Positions 30,635-40,838 of a stretch of 64,000 bases of DNA are shown in pieces. The stretch's first letter is position 1, and each line of letters starts with the position of its first letter. This DNA comes from Psychrobacter urativorans. Its GTDB lineage: Bacteria; Pseudomonadota; Gammaproteobacteria; Pseudomonadales; Moraxellaceae. The notes below the pieces were generated by a model. It did no database searches and had not been told where the DNA came from. It saw nothing but the letters and a program-made list of their open reading frames with translations. The stretch covers positions 2,232,001-2,296,000 of the forward strand of contig NZ_CP012678.1 in assembly GCF_001298525.1 (NCBI RefSeq), written 5' to 3'. A program made the translations under genes and the position numbers.

Positions 30635-32212
30635 TCACCAAAATATCGCGCTGTCTTTGAGACGGTTTAGGCATTTTTGGCAGTGTTTACGTTCACTCTG
30701 TAATTTAGCAGCAAACCATCCAGCGCCATATAATGCGTTAGCGTCTGTGGCTATTTGTTGTTGATAGCGCTGTTGGCACTGTAGATAATAATAGTATGGT
30801 TCTAATGATTTTTGTGCTTTTATCAATTGTTTTAACCAGCGTTTGCTCTTCTTTGGCGAATATAGTGGCGCTGCAAACTCACTTATATATTTTAAAGCGT
30901 CTAGTTGACGGTATATCTTATTTAAAATGCTAACCGTTAAATCGTTAGGATATAAACGGTTAGATTCTAAAGCCTTGTACTCAGGAACATTAGCGTCCTT
31001 ATTGTCAAGACTTTGAACAGTTTCCAGTAATTCCATATACTTTTTAGATAAAATGGTTGGTAGTTCATCTACTGCGAGGGTATATGACTCAGCTTCAATA
31101 CAAGGGTCACTCATAGTAAATTCAATAAGCGCTAATAATGTCAGCTGAAAGGTATTGGCACACACCGCATCAACAGGTTTGTTCGTCATTTTCTCAGGTT
31201 CTGCTGTCCAATCTACGCTGGGTGCACCATGCTCTTGTAATGTCGGTTCGATATGCGCCATCAGATAATCAAGCTCGAGGTAGGCATCTACTAAGGTCTC
31301 AGTTTGCCTGAGAATGGAGTGCCATTCAGCATTTATCTGCTCGGAGAAGGTACTAAAAGTGTTGAGAGCGACAGATAGGCGGTTAAGTCCCATAGAGAGT
31401 TGTAGAACATGATTATGATCGTCACTACCAGCCGCAATGGCGCTACTGTTTGGTAATATTTGTAGCAAGCAGTTATGTACGACAGCGCGTATAAATGTGG
31501 GCACACTGCTATTTTTGCTGATATTCAGCTGCGCCAAATCAGCACTGACCGCGGCGCTATAGTCTTGCCCGTTAATTAGCAAACCGCCTCGTTCAGCTTT
31601 GGTTACCGTAGATAAGCACAATTTATATCGCTTACACCAGATTTTAGCGGTTTCAAATAAAAATTCTATCTCACCTGAAATCAGCTCAAACTCAATTTCT
31701 TGAATGACTTGACGTTGGTTCTCATCGTTACCGTCGATAATCTCCCCATAATCATAAGCAACTTCAAGACTGCTGCTATGCTCATCTTTGCCATTTGCTA
31801 GCAAGCGAGTGGTACGCTGCACATCGGTCACATACTGACGAGTTAAATTTTTAGCCAGTTTTTTTAACTTGAAGTCAGCTAAAGCAGGCGCAATTGCCGT
31901 TTCTTTATAAATGGTCAAATCAGGCATCAAGTTATTGTTATCAAGCATCGTTTGGACATGCTCGTTATCCAAGACGGCATTATGTTCTAAGCGCGCAGCG
32001 ATACCATCGCCACCGGCTTTAATCGTTTGTACCCACGTATCACCCTCTTGGCGAATACGCAGACCGATGCCTGCCTTTGCTAGCTGTTGCTTGCGGGTAT
32101 CGAAATAGTGGGCAGCCATGTGTATATCTTGTGAGGATTTAACCTTTGCTTGGCGCATTAAACCTTTCAATTGGGCTTGGGGCACTAAAAATTTCAACTC
32201 TATTTCTTGCAT
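30635..32212 (-). CDS. CYTH-CHAD protein, inorganic triphosphatase-like
   Basis: Residues ~1-210 are a triphosphate-tunnel (CYTH) domain opening with the EIELKFLVP (ExExK) metal motif and containing RIRQEGDTWVQTIK. The C-terminal ~300 residues are a helical CHAD domain, a known polyphosphate-binding module. E. coli YgiF of this layout hydrolyses inorganic triphosphate. I set the start at 32212 because AAGGGA lies 8 nt before it and the CYTH motif must be near the N-terminus; the frame is open up to 32233. With ppk in the same window, a polyphosphate-related role is plausible. Confidence 0.9.
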   Translation of the reverse strand: MQEIELKFLVPQAQLKGLMRQAKVKSSQDIHMAAHYFDTRKQQLAKAGIGLRIRQEGDTWVQTIKAGGDGIAARLEHNAVLDNEHVQTMLDNNNLMPDLTIYKETAIAPALADFKLKKLAKNLTRQYVTDVQRTTRLLANGKDEHSSSLEVAYDYGEIIDGNDENQRQVIQEIEFELISGEIEFLFETAKIWCKRYKLCLSTVTKAERGGLLINGQDYSAAVSADLAQLNISKNSSVPTFIRAVVHNCLLQILPNSSAIAAGSDDHNHVLQLSMGLNRLSVALNTFSTFSEQINAEWHSILRQTETLVDAYLELDYLMAHIEPTLQEHGAPSVDWTAEPEKMTNKPVDAVCANTFQLTLLALIEFTMSDPCIEAESYTLAVDELPTILSKKYMELLETVQSLDNKDANVPEYKALESNRLYPNDLTVSILNKIYRQLDALKYISEFAAPLYSPKKSKRWLKQLIKAQKSLEPYYYYLQCQQRYQQQIATDANALYGAGWFAAKLQSERKHCQKCLNRLKDSAIFW

Positions 32213-32261
32213 GAGCTTTTCCCTTAATTTCAAGTAACGACAGTTGTAAAAATGTTAGTTC

Positions 32262-32306
32262 CAACCAATGCTTGTTTCAACCAATGCTTGTTTTAACCAA
32301 TAATGG
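32262..32306. repeat. 16-bp tandem repeat upstream of the CYTH-CHAD gene
   Basis: CAACCAATGCTTGTTT occurs twice exactly (32262-32277 and 32278-32293), then a degenerate third unit TAACCAATAATGG. Confidence 0.85.
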
Positions 32307-32698
32307 TGACTTTATCATCCTATCGATAGCGTTAGAGAATGACAAATTATTCAGTTAGTAGCGCTTATGTTTTATTGTAGTCGTATGCTGTTATGTTTTA
32401 GTGAAATAAAGTTGCCAAAATACAAAATAAAACAATAGTGGTTGATAGGAATCATAAGTCTATAACGACTGAAATTAGTGTTGGTAAGCATAAAAAATAT
32501 CGCATAATGTCCAAACGCCAAAAGTTACTTGAGAAAGAGAGCAGTGATAACATAGAAGATAGTCATGCTTAATTTTAAGGAGCTTTATATCTTAAACCTT
32601 AAGATGAGTTAAAGGTGGCTATTAACCAAAGAGGGTATGCACTAGAGGTATTAAGAATAACGATTATTTAGCTATAAAGTTGTCTAAACGTAGACTGT

Positions 32699-32746
32699 TT
32701 TAAAGGCAATAAAATTTAAAGATAATCAAGTTTAAAGACAATAAAA
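32699..32746. repeat. three 16-bp tandem repeats beside the aceA terminator
   Basis: TTTAAAGGCAATAAAA, TTTAAAGATAATCAAG and TTTAAAGACAATAAAA lie head to tail. Confidence 0.8.
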
Positions 32747-32775
32747 AACCGCCCTACATTATGTAAGGCGGTTTT
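32743..32775 (-). terminator. terminator after aceA
   Basis: AAAAACCGCC / GGCGGTTTTT with inner TACAT/ATGTA pairing. The T-run is on the minus strand side, and also on plus. Confidence 0.9.
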
Positions 32776-32810
32776 TCTTTTTCTATAAAATGTACTTTAT
32801 AGAGTATGGC

Positions 32811-34397
32811 TTATTTGAACTGATCCATAGTGTTTTTACCACCACCAGCTTTCAGTGCGTTCTCACCAGAGAAGATCTCTTTATGATCATCACCGATGTC
32901 AGAACCAGCCATTGCTTGGTGCTTAACTGCTTCAACACCTGCACGGATTTCTTTACGTTGTACGCCAGCAACATAAGCAAGCATACCGTCTTCACCGAAG
33001 TAGCCTTTAGACAATTCGTTCATCTCTAAAGCTGCAGTATGGTAAGTAGGTAGTGTGATTAAGTGATGGAATACACCTGCTTCACGAGCAGCATCACGTT
33101 GGAAGTTTTTCGCAAGCTCATCAGCAGCAGTGTTCAATTCTGTATCGTCGTAATCGCCGCTCATCAAGTTATCTTTGTTATAAGCAGAGATATCTTTACC
33201 TTCAGCTTCCCATGCAGCAATTACTTGCTTACGGAAGTTTAGCGTCCAGTTGAACGATGGGCTATTGTTATAGACCAATTTCGCTTGTGGTTGTTGCTCT
33301 TTAATACGATCAACCATCATTTTGATGTGTTCAACGTTAGGAGTAGGTGTTTCGATCCATAGTAGATCAGCACCGTTTTCAAGAGCAGTTACGCAGTCAA
33401 GAACAACGCGGTCAATGTTCGTTTCTTCACGGAATTGATACAGACCGTTTGGTAAACGCTTAGGACGAACCAATTTGCCGTCATGCTTAAGCAAGCTATC
33501 GTTTTCGTTAGCAGTTTCTAGCGTAACTTCTTCCATTTCGATGAAATCGATATATTTAGAAGCTAAGTCGCCTGGCTCATTTGATACTGGGATTTTTTGC
33601 GTTAGTGATGCGCCTTCAGAGTCAGTACGAGCAACGATAACGCCGTCTTCAACACCAAGTTCTAAGAATGCATAACGGATAGCGTTAAGCTTTGAGATAT
33701 AGTCTTCATGCGGTACAGTAACTTTACCCGCTTGGTGACCACATTGCTTAGCATCAGATACTTGGTTTTCGATTTGTAGTGCACAAGCACCTGCTTCGAT
33801 AAGTTTCTTAGCAAACAAGTAAGTCGCTTCTTCGTTACCGAAACCAGCATCGATATCAGCAATGATTGGCACAACATGCGACTCAAAGTTTTCAATTTTA
33901 TCTTGAATAGCTTTAGTGTCTTGACCCGCTTCTTCAGCAGCGTTTAGCTCACGGAAGTAGTCATTTAGTACTTTAGCATCAGCTTGACGTAAGAAGGTGT
34001 AGATTTCTTCGATAAGATCAGATACTGCGGTTTTTTCATGCATAGATTGGTCAGGTAATGGACCAAATTCTGAACGAAGGGCAGCTACCATCCAACCTGA
34101 TAAGTAGATGTATTTTTTAGAAGTAGTACCGAAATGCTTTTTGTTTGCATACATGGTTTGTTGAGCGATAAAACCATGCCATGCACCTAAAGACTGAGTG
34201 TACTTAGAAGTATCTTGATCGTATTCTGCCATGTCTTGGCGCATGATTTTTGCAGTATATTTTGCAATGTCTAAACCAGTTTTAAAGCGGTTTTGTACCA
34301 TCATACGGGCAGCATCAGTTTCGCTGATGTGTTCCCAGTTGCCGTATTTTGCTTTCAATTCACGTACACGTTCGATTGCAGATGTATAAGTTGACAT
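32811..34397 (-). CDS. aceA: isocitrate lyase
   Basis: The enzyme splits isocitrate into succinate and glyoxylate, the entry to the glyoxylate shunt. The 528 residues fit the long Pseudomonas/Acinetobacter form rather than the 434-residue E. coli form. The catalytic loop reads KQCGH (Cys219) instead of the more usual KKCGH, as in the long form. Other signs are YLSGWMVAA, IADIDAGFGN, VARTDSEGASL, LLWIETPTPN and YNNSPSFNW. AAGGAG lies 8 nt before the ATG. A very long non-coding region lies upstream. Confidence 0.97.
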   Translation of the reverse strand: MSTYTSAIERVRELKAKYGNWEHISETDAARMMVQNRFKTGLDIAKYTAKIMRQDMAEYDQDTSKYTQSLGAWHGFIAQQTMYANKKHFGTTSKKYIYLSGWMVAALRSEFGPLPDQSMHEKTAVSDLIEEIYTFLRQADAKVLNDYFRELNAAEEAGQDTKAIQDKIENFESHVVPIIADIDAGFGNEEATYLFAKKLIEAGACALQIENQVSDAKQCGHQAGKVTVPHEDYISKLNAIRYAFLELGVEDGVIVARTDSEGASLTQKIPVSNEPGDLASKYIDFIEMEEVTLETANENDSLLKHDGKLVRPKRLPNGLYQFREETNIDRVVLDCVTALENGADLLWIETPTPNVEHIKMMVDRIKEQQPQAKLVYNNSPSFNWTLNFRKQVIAAWEAEGKDISAYNKDNLMSGDYDDTELNTAADELAKNFQRDAAREAGVFHHLITLPTYHTAALEMNELSKGYFGEDGMLAYVAGVQRKEIRAGVEAVKHQAMAGSDIGDDHKEIFSGENALKAGGGKNTMDQFK

Positions 34398-35259
34398 CTA
34401 GACTTCTCCTTGGTGGGGTATTAAAGATTAACGCACAAAAAATCAAGTATGAAAGTGATTATAACTATGTTGTTGCACTGAAATTGCGGGGATTGCGATT
34501 ACATTGGTTATATCGAAACTTAATTGTTGCAAGCATGACTAAGAATGTATTGAAGTTCAATCCATAAACCACAAGTAGCAATTGATCATAAATCTTAGCC
34601 GTACTTACCCTAAACAAACCTAAGAAAAAAAACAAGGGTTTTAAATGAGTAGAGTGCTAAAAATAGAAACATTTTGTGTTCTGTAAACTAACATCGAGTT
34701 TCGAGCTATTTGTTCACAGCAATAGATAAGCTGATGCAGCACTGAATAATAATTCAGGAGTATATAAATTTCTCTACGATACTAATTCAGCAGTACGCCT
34801 ACTTATCGCTAAGAAATGATACAATAACTCATGACGCATTTAAAGATAAAAATTTTAACTTGTCAAATAAACGCTCATGAGGCGTTGTTGATAGTAAGTC
34901 ATTGTATTCGATATTAGTTATTATGTCGTTACAATTTAAGTGATTACATTCTAATATAAATGCAAAGCATAACTTGGCGAAATTTATAACCTACCTTTTA
35001 GGTGGTTTATGATGCTCACTATAGCGACCTTGCTATAATTTATCTAATTTATGGTTGTTATCCTTGGTATTTATTTTATTTATAGTACAATATAAACAAG
35101 GGTTTGAGACTTAAAAACTAAATTAAAGCAATTATTAAAAAATACAATATCGTTAAGAAAAAACATTTAAAGCGCTACTTTAAATTGAATTTAGGTAAGC
35201 GTAGCAGATAGATTGTCGAAATTTAAGTGGTACTTATTCTAGGGCGAAGAGAAATACAT
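34398..35259. other. 862-nt intergenic region between divergent aceA and lysR
   Basis: No gene is convincing here. Visible elements: ATTGAA-G-TTCAAT at 34549-34561, TATAGC-N6-GCTATA at 35020-35037 (overlapping a TATAAT), and a LysR-type box at 35224-35236. Confidence 0.55.
35224..35236. promoter_or_regulatory. LysR-type T-N11-A box
   Basis: TAAGT-GGT-ACTTA is a T-N11-A palindrome 24 nt before the LysR ATG, as expected for autoregulation. Confidence 0.5.
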
Positions 35260-36246
35260 ATGAATTTACAGCGGGTTGATTTAAATTTATTGGTACATTT
35301 AGATGTATTACTTCGGGAGAAAAATGTCACACGCGCCGCTGAGCAGTTGGGAATCACCCAGCCAGCCATGAGTAATATCTTGCGGCGTTTACGTAAGTTA
35401 TTTAATGATCCATTATTGGTACGTTCATCAGAAGGTATGACGCCAACAGAGCGCGCGTTAGAGCTACAGCCGCGCATTCGTGAAGTACTCGCTGATTTGA
35501 CGCAAGTTCTTGAGCCGCGTACTGAGTTTCGACCTTATAGTACCTCGCGTGTTTTCCGTATTATGACCTCAGATTATGCTGAAGCGACGCTCGTACCAAA
35601 GTTGGTTAAAGCATTGCGTTCTGAAGCGCCTAATGTCATTTTAGACTTTTTAACACCTTCTGATGTGTCGTATCGCGATATGGAACAAGGGCGCGTCGAT
35701 TTAGCGATTAATCGTTTCAATGAGATTCCACAAAGCTTTCACCAAGTATTGGTTTGGCGTGATACGTTTAGCTGTTTACTGTCTGCTGATAGCCCTTATG
35801 CCAATCGCTTTAATTTGAAAAACTATCTAAAAGGTCAGCACGTTTGGGTGTCAAAAACAGGTATGGGCGTGGGCTTTGGCGTTAATCCAGAGAAGTCTGG
35901 CGGTCTGGGCTCTATCGATCAAGCGTTGCAACGTCTGGGTCAAAAGCGCAAAATCAGTGTCTTTACCCGTCATTATCAGATGCCAGCAATGCTTGCTGCC
36001 AACAAAGATCTTATTGCCACGTTGCCGACCCGAGTGGCGCGGATGCAGACAAACAATACCAGCATCATCATGAAAGAGCCACCGTTTTTTATTCCTGAAT
36101 TTGAGCTGACGATGGCGTGGTCGCCTTTATTACAGCATCATCCAGCTCACCGCTGGTTACGACAGTTAATTATGCATGTGGCAAGGCAAGTGGTTGCTGA
36201 TGAAGAAGAACATCAAGATATTCCGGTGATTAATCATTTATTTTAA
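35260..36246 (+). CDS. LysR-family transcriptional regulator
   Basis: The N-terminal winged helix-turn-helix is DLNLLVHLDVLLREKNVTRAA and ITQPAMSNILRRLRKLFNDPLLVR, followed by a LysR substrate-binding domain (about residues 90-300). The opening resembles the NodD/NahR-like branch (first helix VDLNLL). I use the ATG at 35260, since the family starts just before this helix; an in-frame ATG at 35227 overlaps the candidate operator. The target is unknown, and divergence from aceA with 862 nt between them does not prove control of aceA. Confidence 0.88.
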   Translation: MNLQRVDLNLLVHLDVLLREKNVTRAAEQLGITQPAMSNILRRLRKLFNDPLLVRSSEGMTPTERALELQPRIREVLADLTQVLEPRTEFRPYSTSRVFRIMTSDYAEATLVPKLVKALRSEAPNVILDFLTPSDVSYRDMEQGRVDLAINRFNEIPQSFHQVLVWRDTFSCLLSADSPYANRFNLKNYLKGQHVWVSKTGMGVGFGVNPEKSGGLGSIDQALQRLGQKRKISVFTRHYQMPAMLAANKDLIATLPTRVARMQTNNTSIIMKEPPFFIPEFELTMAWSPLLQHHPAHRWLRQLIMHVARQVVADEEEHQDIPVINHLF

Positions 36247-36281
36247 AAATATTTGAAATTTTTAATATTAAATATCTGATG

Positions 36282-36325
36282 CAAAAAAGCCCCGTTATTC
36301 TAAGAAGAACAACGGGGCTTTTTTG
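36282..36325. terminator. bidirectional terminator between lysR and purN
   Basis: AAAAAAGCCCCGTT pairs with AACGGGGCTTTTTT around an ATTCTAAGAAGAAC loop. Confidence 0.94.
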
Positions 36326-36377
36326 TGGTTAATGCTAGTCATACTACCTTTGATATTAGAAATCAGCTAGAAATCAG

Positions 36378-37085
36378 TTAGATATCTAAAAATAACTGCA
36401 AGGGTAATGCGGGTAAATGAGCGGATACAGATTTAGAGGTTTCATCAGCATCAAGAGATAACGCACCTTTTGCTAATAATAAAATCGTCCATGGTAACAG
36501 TTGATGTTCAAGCTGTTGCACACGGGTTTGTAAACTCTCAGCCGTATCTTTGATGTTAATGTTTAGCAAGGCTTGGGTTAATACTTGCCCTGCATCAAGC
36601 TCAGCGGTGACCACATGAATACTACAACCATGATAACGCTCGCCTGCTTGAATGGCGCGTTGATGGGTATCAAGCCCTTTATAAGCGGGCAGTAGTGCCG
36701 GATGCAAATTAATCATCGGCGCTGGTACATTATCGATAAATGAGGCACTCAATACCCGCATAAAGCCTGCCAATATAATCAGGTCAGGTTGCCAAGCTGC
36801 AAGCTGGGCACTAGCATGCGTCTCAAAAGTCTTAATACCCATACGCTTGCCGCTTTCCGTATGAGACAACACCGCAATAGGAATACCTGCTTGCTGCGCG
36901 CGCGTGACGGCATAAGCGTCCTCGCGGTTGCTAATAACGCCAACGATGTCAATCGGTAACGCGCCACCTTGCATCGCATCTATTAATACTTGCAGATTGC
37001 TGCCGTTGCCTGATACTAAGACTGCAATGCGTAACGGCTTAGTCTGCTGTTGTGTATTGCTTAGTGGTAGTTCATGCGCTGGCAT
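36378..37085 (-). CDS. purN: phosphoribosylglycinamide formyltransferase (PurN)
   Basis: The third purine step: it transfers a formyl group from 10-formyl-THF to GAR. RIAVLVSGNGSNLQVLIDA is the phosphate loop, MINLHPALLPAYKG carries the catalytic Asn-His pair, and TAELDAGQVL holds the catalytic Asp. It is somewhat longer (235 residues) than E. coli PurN at both ends. Its ATG shares the A of the purM TAA stop (TAATG), so translation is coupled to purM. Confidence 0.96.
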   Translation of the reverse strand: MPAHELPLSNTQQQTKPLRIAVLVSGNGSNLQVLIDAMQGGALPIDIVGVISNREDAYAVTRAQQAGIPIAVLSHTESGKRMGIKTFETHASAQLAAWQPDLIILAGFMRVLSASFIDNVPAPMINLHPALLPAYKGLDTHQRAIQAGERYHGCSIHVVTAELDAGQVLTQALLNINIKDTAESLQTRVQQLEHQLLPWTILLLAKGALSLDADETSKSVSAHLPALPLQLFLDI

Positions 37086-38134
37086 TAACGGTACACCACG
37101 GCATCCGCTTCACGGCTGACCATCTCACCAATTGCCCAAGCATTTTCGCCCGCGTCATTTAGCGTTTGAATGGCTTCGTCAGCTTTATCTTTTGGCACGA
37201 CAATCACAAAACCTACGCCACAGTTAAAGGTACGGTACATCTCGCTTTGATCAATATTACCTTGCGTTTGTAACCATGTAAATAATTCCGAGAACTGCCA
37301 GCTGTTGGTATCAATGCTCGCGGCTAGATTGTCAGGAAGAACGCGAGGTAAATTATCCGTTAAACCGCCACCAGTGATGTGTGACATCGCATGCAGGTTG
37401 TGGTTACCAAGCGTATCTTGCAACGCTTTAATAGCTTTAACATAAATGCGAGTAGGCGCCATGAGCGCATCTTGAATAGACTGTCCATCTAGCTGTTCAG
37501 TGCTAGTCGTCACATCAATACCACTGACTTCAATAACTTTACGTACTAATGAGTAACCGTTAGAATGGGCACCACTTGAGGCTAAAGCAATCAGCACATC
37601 GCCTTCGGCAACATTGTCACCAGTGATGACTTCTGCTTCTTCAACCACGCCGACACAGAATCCGGCTAAATCGTAATCGTCGTCTTGATACATACCCGGC
37701 ATTTCAGCAGTTTCACCACCGATAAGGGCACAGTTTGCCAACTTACAACCATCACCAATACCACTTACTACGGTAGCAGCAACATCAACATCAAGTTTAC
37801 CCGTTGCATAATAATCTAAAAAGAATAACGGCTCAGCACCACAAACCAATAAATCATTGACGCACATAGCGACCAAATCAATGCCGATAGTGTCATGACG
37901 ATTCAGTTGTAAGGCTAATTTTAGCTTAGTACCGACGCCATCTGTACCAGATACTAAAAGCGGTGAGGTGTAGCCCGTTGGAATGCGGCACAACGCGCCA
38001 AAGCCGCCAAGTCCACCCACTACTTCAGGACGAGTAGTGGCTTTTGCCACGGATTTGATGCGCTGAACCAACGCATCGCCAGCATCAATATCAACACCAG
38101 CATCTTTGTAGCTTAAAGAAGGCTTGTTACTCAT
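37085..38134 (-). CDS. purM: phosphoribosylformylglycinamidine cyclo-ligase (PurM)
   Basis: It closes FGAM to AIR with [23 protein letters not shown] is the family start, followed by [46 protein letters not shown] and [17 protein letters not shown] place the start at 38134 because [13 protein letters not shown] aligns with the known N-terminus; the frame is open to 38170. 349 residues. It is first in a purM-purN operon, divergent from the AI-2E permease gene. Confidence 0.95.
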   Translation of the reverse strand: MSNKPSLSYKDAGVDIDAGDALVQRIKSVAKATTRPEVVGGLGGFGALCRIPTGYTSPLLVSGTDGVGTKLKLALQLNRHDTIGIDLVAMCVNDLLVCGAEPLFFLDYYATGKLDVDVAATVVSGIGDGCKLANCALIGGETAEMPGMYQDDDYDLAGFCVGVVEEAEVITGDNVAEGDVLIALASSGAHSNGYSLVRKVIEVSGIDVTTSTEQLDGQSIQDALMAPTRIYVKAIKALQDTLGNHNLHAMSHITGGGLTDNLPRVLPDNLAASIDTNSWQFSELFTWLQTQGNIDQSEMYRTFNCGVGFVIVVPKDKADEAIQTLNDAGENAWAIGEMVSREADAVVYR

Positions 38135-38427
38135 GGTCATCTCACAGTTGGGATAGGGAATTAAAGACATTTAACGAAATTAATGAAGAAGAATTTGATA
38201 ATAGTGCGCGCATTATACCCAAAAATAGACCACACTCGCAAAGCAACTTGTCGATATTCGACCAACATTGATGATAATTATGCTAACACTGAACATATGC
38301 GCTAAATAAATCGCTAAGAAACAAAAAATCACTGCTTTTTTTATCGACTCTGCGATAATAAAATAATTAGCCTAGACCATATTATACTTATAACAACACT
38401 ATCAGCTTACTTGTAGGATTGCCTGTC

Positions 38428-39534
38428 ATGATTCACCAATCGATAGATCCTTTTTTTCGGCGATTATTTATCGTCGTTGCCATTGTGATCGCATTAGTAA
38501 TGCTGCATCTGATGATGCCGGTTATTATTCCTTTTCTTTGCGCTTTTGTACTTGCTTATTTATTTAATCCGCTGGTCAAAAAACTATCGAAATACATCAG
38601 ACGTTGGATGGCAATTCTTGTGGTGTATGCCACGATTACCATAGGCATGGTGATACTGTTATGGTGGCTGGTGCCAACCCTGTGGCGTCAAATGCAAGCC
38701 GCTTGGGAATATTTACCACAAATTTTAAGTTGGTACAATAATGTAGCGCGAGAATGGATTGTTAATTACACCCGTATTCAATTGCCACCATTAGAAGTCA
38801 AAGGTTTCTCTGAAACGCTGGTTGAGTATATGCAAACGAATTATAAATTTGCAGATGCCAGTAGCGTCATGACTCAAATATTGGCCTCAGGCATGAGTTT
38901 TATTAATAGTGCTGGTCTTATCGTGTTAGTGCCTATCTTAACCTTTTATTTTTTATTCAACTGGGACCAACGTTTATTGAGTTGGAAAATGGCTATTCCT
39001 GCTGCGTATAGTAAAAAGGTTGTTGGTATTGCGCAAGAATGTGACCGAGCGTTAATGGCATTTATTAAAGGTCAATTATTGGTGATGGTGTTGTTGGGTA
39101 TCATCTATGCCGTACAGCTACAGCTGATTGGACTGGAGCTTGGGCTTATCATCGGCATGACAGCGGGTATCGCAAGTTTTGTGCCCTATTTAGGTTTTGG
39201 TTTAGGATTTATTGCCTCTATTGTCGCGGGTTTATTCCAATTCGGTCTCGACTGGTTCCATTTATCTTTAATTGTCGGTGCATTCTTAGTGGGACAAGCG
39301 GCTGAAGGCTATGTGCTGCAACCCTTATTACTGGGTGATAAAATTGGTTTGTCCCCATTATGGGTTATTTTTGCCGTATTGGCAGGCGCAGGCTTATTAG
39401 GCTTTGTGGGTATGCTCATTGCTCTACCTGTATCTGCGGTGCTGAATGTGCTGTTTATTCATTTGTATGCTCATTATCGAACCACTGATTTTTATAAAGG
39501 TCGCAAGCAACTGGATTTATTTGAAAGAAAATAA
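38428..39534 (+). CDS. AI-2E family permease (PerM-like)
   Basis: A polytopic inner-membrane protein of 368 residues with about eight helices and the hydrophilic central segment of the AI-2E/PerM family. FVLAYLFNPLVKKL, PILTFYFLFNWDQ, GMTAGIASFVPYLG and LLLGDKIGLSPLWVIFAVL are characteristic. Members export small molecules or ions; in this gene order (purM - perM - hda) the precise substrate is unknown. TAGGA precedes the ATG at 38428; a TTG at 38419 is an alternative. Confidence 0.9.
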   Translation: MIHQSIDPFFRRLFIVVAIVIALVMLHLMMPVIIPFLCAFVLAYLFNPLVKKLSKYIRRWMAILVVYATITIGMVILLWWLVPTLWRQMQAAWEYLPQILSWYNNVAREWIVNYTRIQLPPLEVKGFSETLVEYMQTNYKFADASSVMTQILASGMSFINSAGLIVLVPILTFYFLFNWDQRLLSWKMAIPAAYSKKVVGIAQECDRALMAFIKGQLLVMVLLGIIYAVQLQLIGLELGLIIGMTAGIASFVPYLGFGLGFIASIVAGLFQFGLDWFHLSLIVGAFLVGQAAEGYVLQPLLLGDKIGLSPLWVIFAVLAGAGLLGFVGMLIALPVSAVLNVLFIHLYAHYRTTDFYKGRKQLDLFERK

Positions 39535-39921
39535 AGACATCAGCACAAGACATTTTAATGGCTATTAATCATTTTATTACTATTAACGATAGCTTAATGG
39601 GCTAATTTGATAATATATCAGCGCTGAAACGAACCGCTAATCAGACTCAATACCCAAAATACTTGTCAGTCATTTTGTAAGTATGGTATATATAGGCGAC
39701 ATTTTTGCAATGTTGCCGTTACTATAGTGGTTCTGATAGGGTAAGATGTGTTTGTGCTTTGAGTAGATAATTCATTGCGCCTCGAATAGATAAACTCGAG
39801 AAAGCAGTTTTAGTGAATGCAAATATATCACTGGTAAAATAACGGTGAGTTTAATAAAAATAAAATAGTGAGTAGCCTTCTAGTTAGCTATTGCGCGCTA
39901 CGCAAATTGAGTTGATGATTC
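39535..39921. other. 387-nt intergenic region before hda
   Basis: There is no gene and no strong terminator or operator that I can support. The sequence is AT-rich and probably carries the hda promoter. Confidence 0.45.
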
Positions 39922-40725
39922 ATGGCAGAAGCACAGCTAAGTCTCAATCTGGACATCAAGCATGATGCGAGTCTCAGCGACTTTTCCGGTCCCGGTTGGA
40001 TGTCAATTATTGATGCAGTACGGCAATTACATGTCGGGCTGATTGGTCAACTGTACCTGTTCGGCAGCCCCGCCACCGGTAAATCTCACCTGTTATCCGC
40101 TATCTGTGAATCATTCGTTGAAATGGATAAGTCTGCGATTTGTCTGTCGCTCAATGAGCTGATACATACTGATGTCAATGTGTTGTCCTCACTTGAGACT
40201 TTCGACGTTATTGCTATTGATGATTTAGAGATTCTTGAACAGAGTAGCCAATGGCAAGAGGCTTTGTTTCATCTGATTAATCGTAGCCGAGAAGGGCAAC
40301 GTCAGTTATTATTTGCCGCGAATAAACCTGCAGGTGAACTACCGTTTCAATTAACAGATTTATTGAGTAGGTTGTCACAAGCACCGACCTTTAAAGTACC
40401 TAATGGTCGCGATCTAGCCGACCGTCAAGCTTTATTGCAGTCTATTTTACGTCGCCGTGGTTGGCAATTTGATGAGCGTATTATTGATTATCTGCTCAAT
40501 GAAGGACCGCATCGAATCGGTGCCATGATGGTGGTACTCAATTATATCCAGCCTATGTTCTCTAATCTTGGACGTAGTAATATCTCCAAAGCCGTCATTA
40601 GTGATGCCATGCGCACGATTGACGAGCAAACGTTGGTGGCTGAGCTTGCTGATATTACCCAAGAAACACAAGTGGACAAGCTCGCGGCAGACCATGACAA
40701 TCAAACTATGCCATTAGAATTTTAG
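39922..40725 (+). CDS. hda: DnaA regulatory inactivator Hda
   Basis: A 267-residue AAA+ protein related to DnaA domain III that, with the sliding clamp, triggers ATP hydrolysis on DnaA after initiation. QLSLNL at residues 5-10 is the clamp-binding motif, FGSPATGKSHLL (48-58) the Walker A, VIAIDDLEIL the Walker B, and DLLSRLSQA the DnaA-type arginine-bearing box. The C-terminal ~35 residues after AMRTIDEQTL are an acidic extension. The upstream permease gene is the usual neighbour. Confidence 0.93.
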   Translation: MAEAQLSLNLDIKHDASLSDFSGPGWMSIIDAVRQLHVGLIGQLYLFGSPATGKSHLLSAICESFVEMDKSAICLSLNELIHTDVNVLSSLETFDVIAIDDLEILEQSSQWQEALFHLINRSREGQRQLLFAANKPAGELPFQLTDLLSRLSQAPTFKVPNGRDLADRQALLQSILRRRGWQFDERIIDYLLNEGPHRIGAMMVVLNYIQPMFSNLGRSNISKAVISDAMRTIDEQTLVAELADITQETQVDKLAADHDNQTMPLEF

Positions 40726-40838
40726 ATTCTCAAAGCGTTTAACTTGGTCAAGTAGCACGCCATACGGTTTCTTATTGCCACCTTTATTTAATCTACCTCC
40801 ACTTACCCCTAATGTCATCATTATTGATAGGATAGCTT

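Larger units (their letters stand above)
32213..32810. other. 598-nt intergenic region
   Basis: There is no supported gene. The region holds two short tandem repeat sets of 16-bp period (32262-32306 and 32699-32746) and the aceA terminator at its right end. Confidence 0.55.

Noticed and set aside
32438..32572. A 44-codon frame starting GTG, ending ...SSDNIEDSHA.
   Set aside because: It looks moderately protein-like but has no ribosome site and no recognisable family. Too little support to call.
34349..34567. An open frame across the start of aceA on the plus strand.
   Set aside because: It overlaps the aceA start region antisense, lacks a ribosome site, and its composition is not protein-like.
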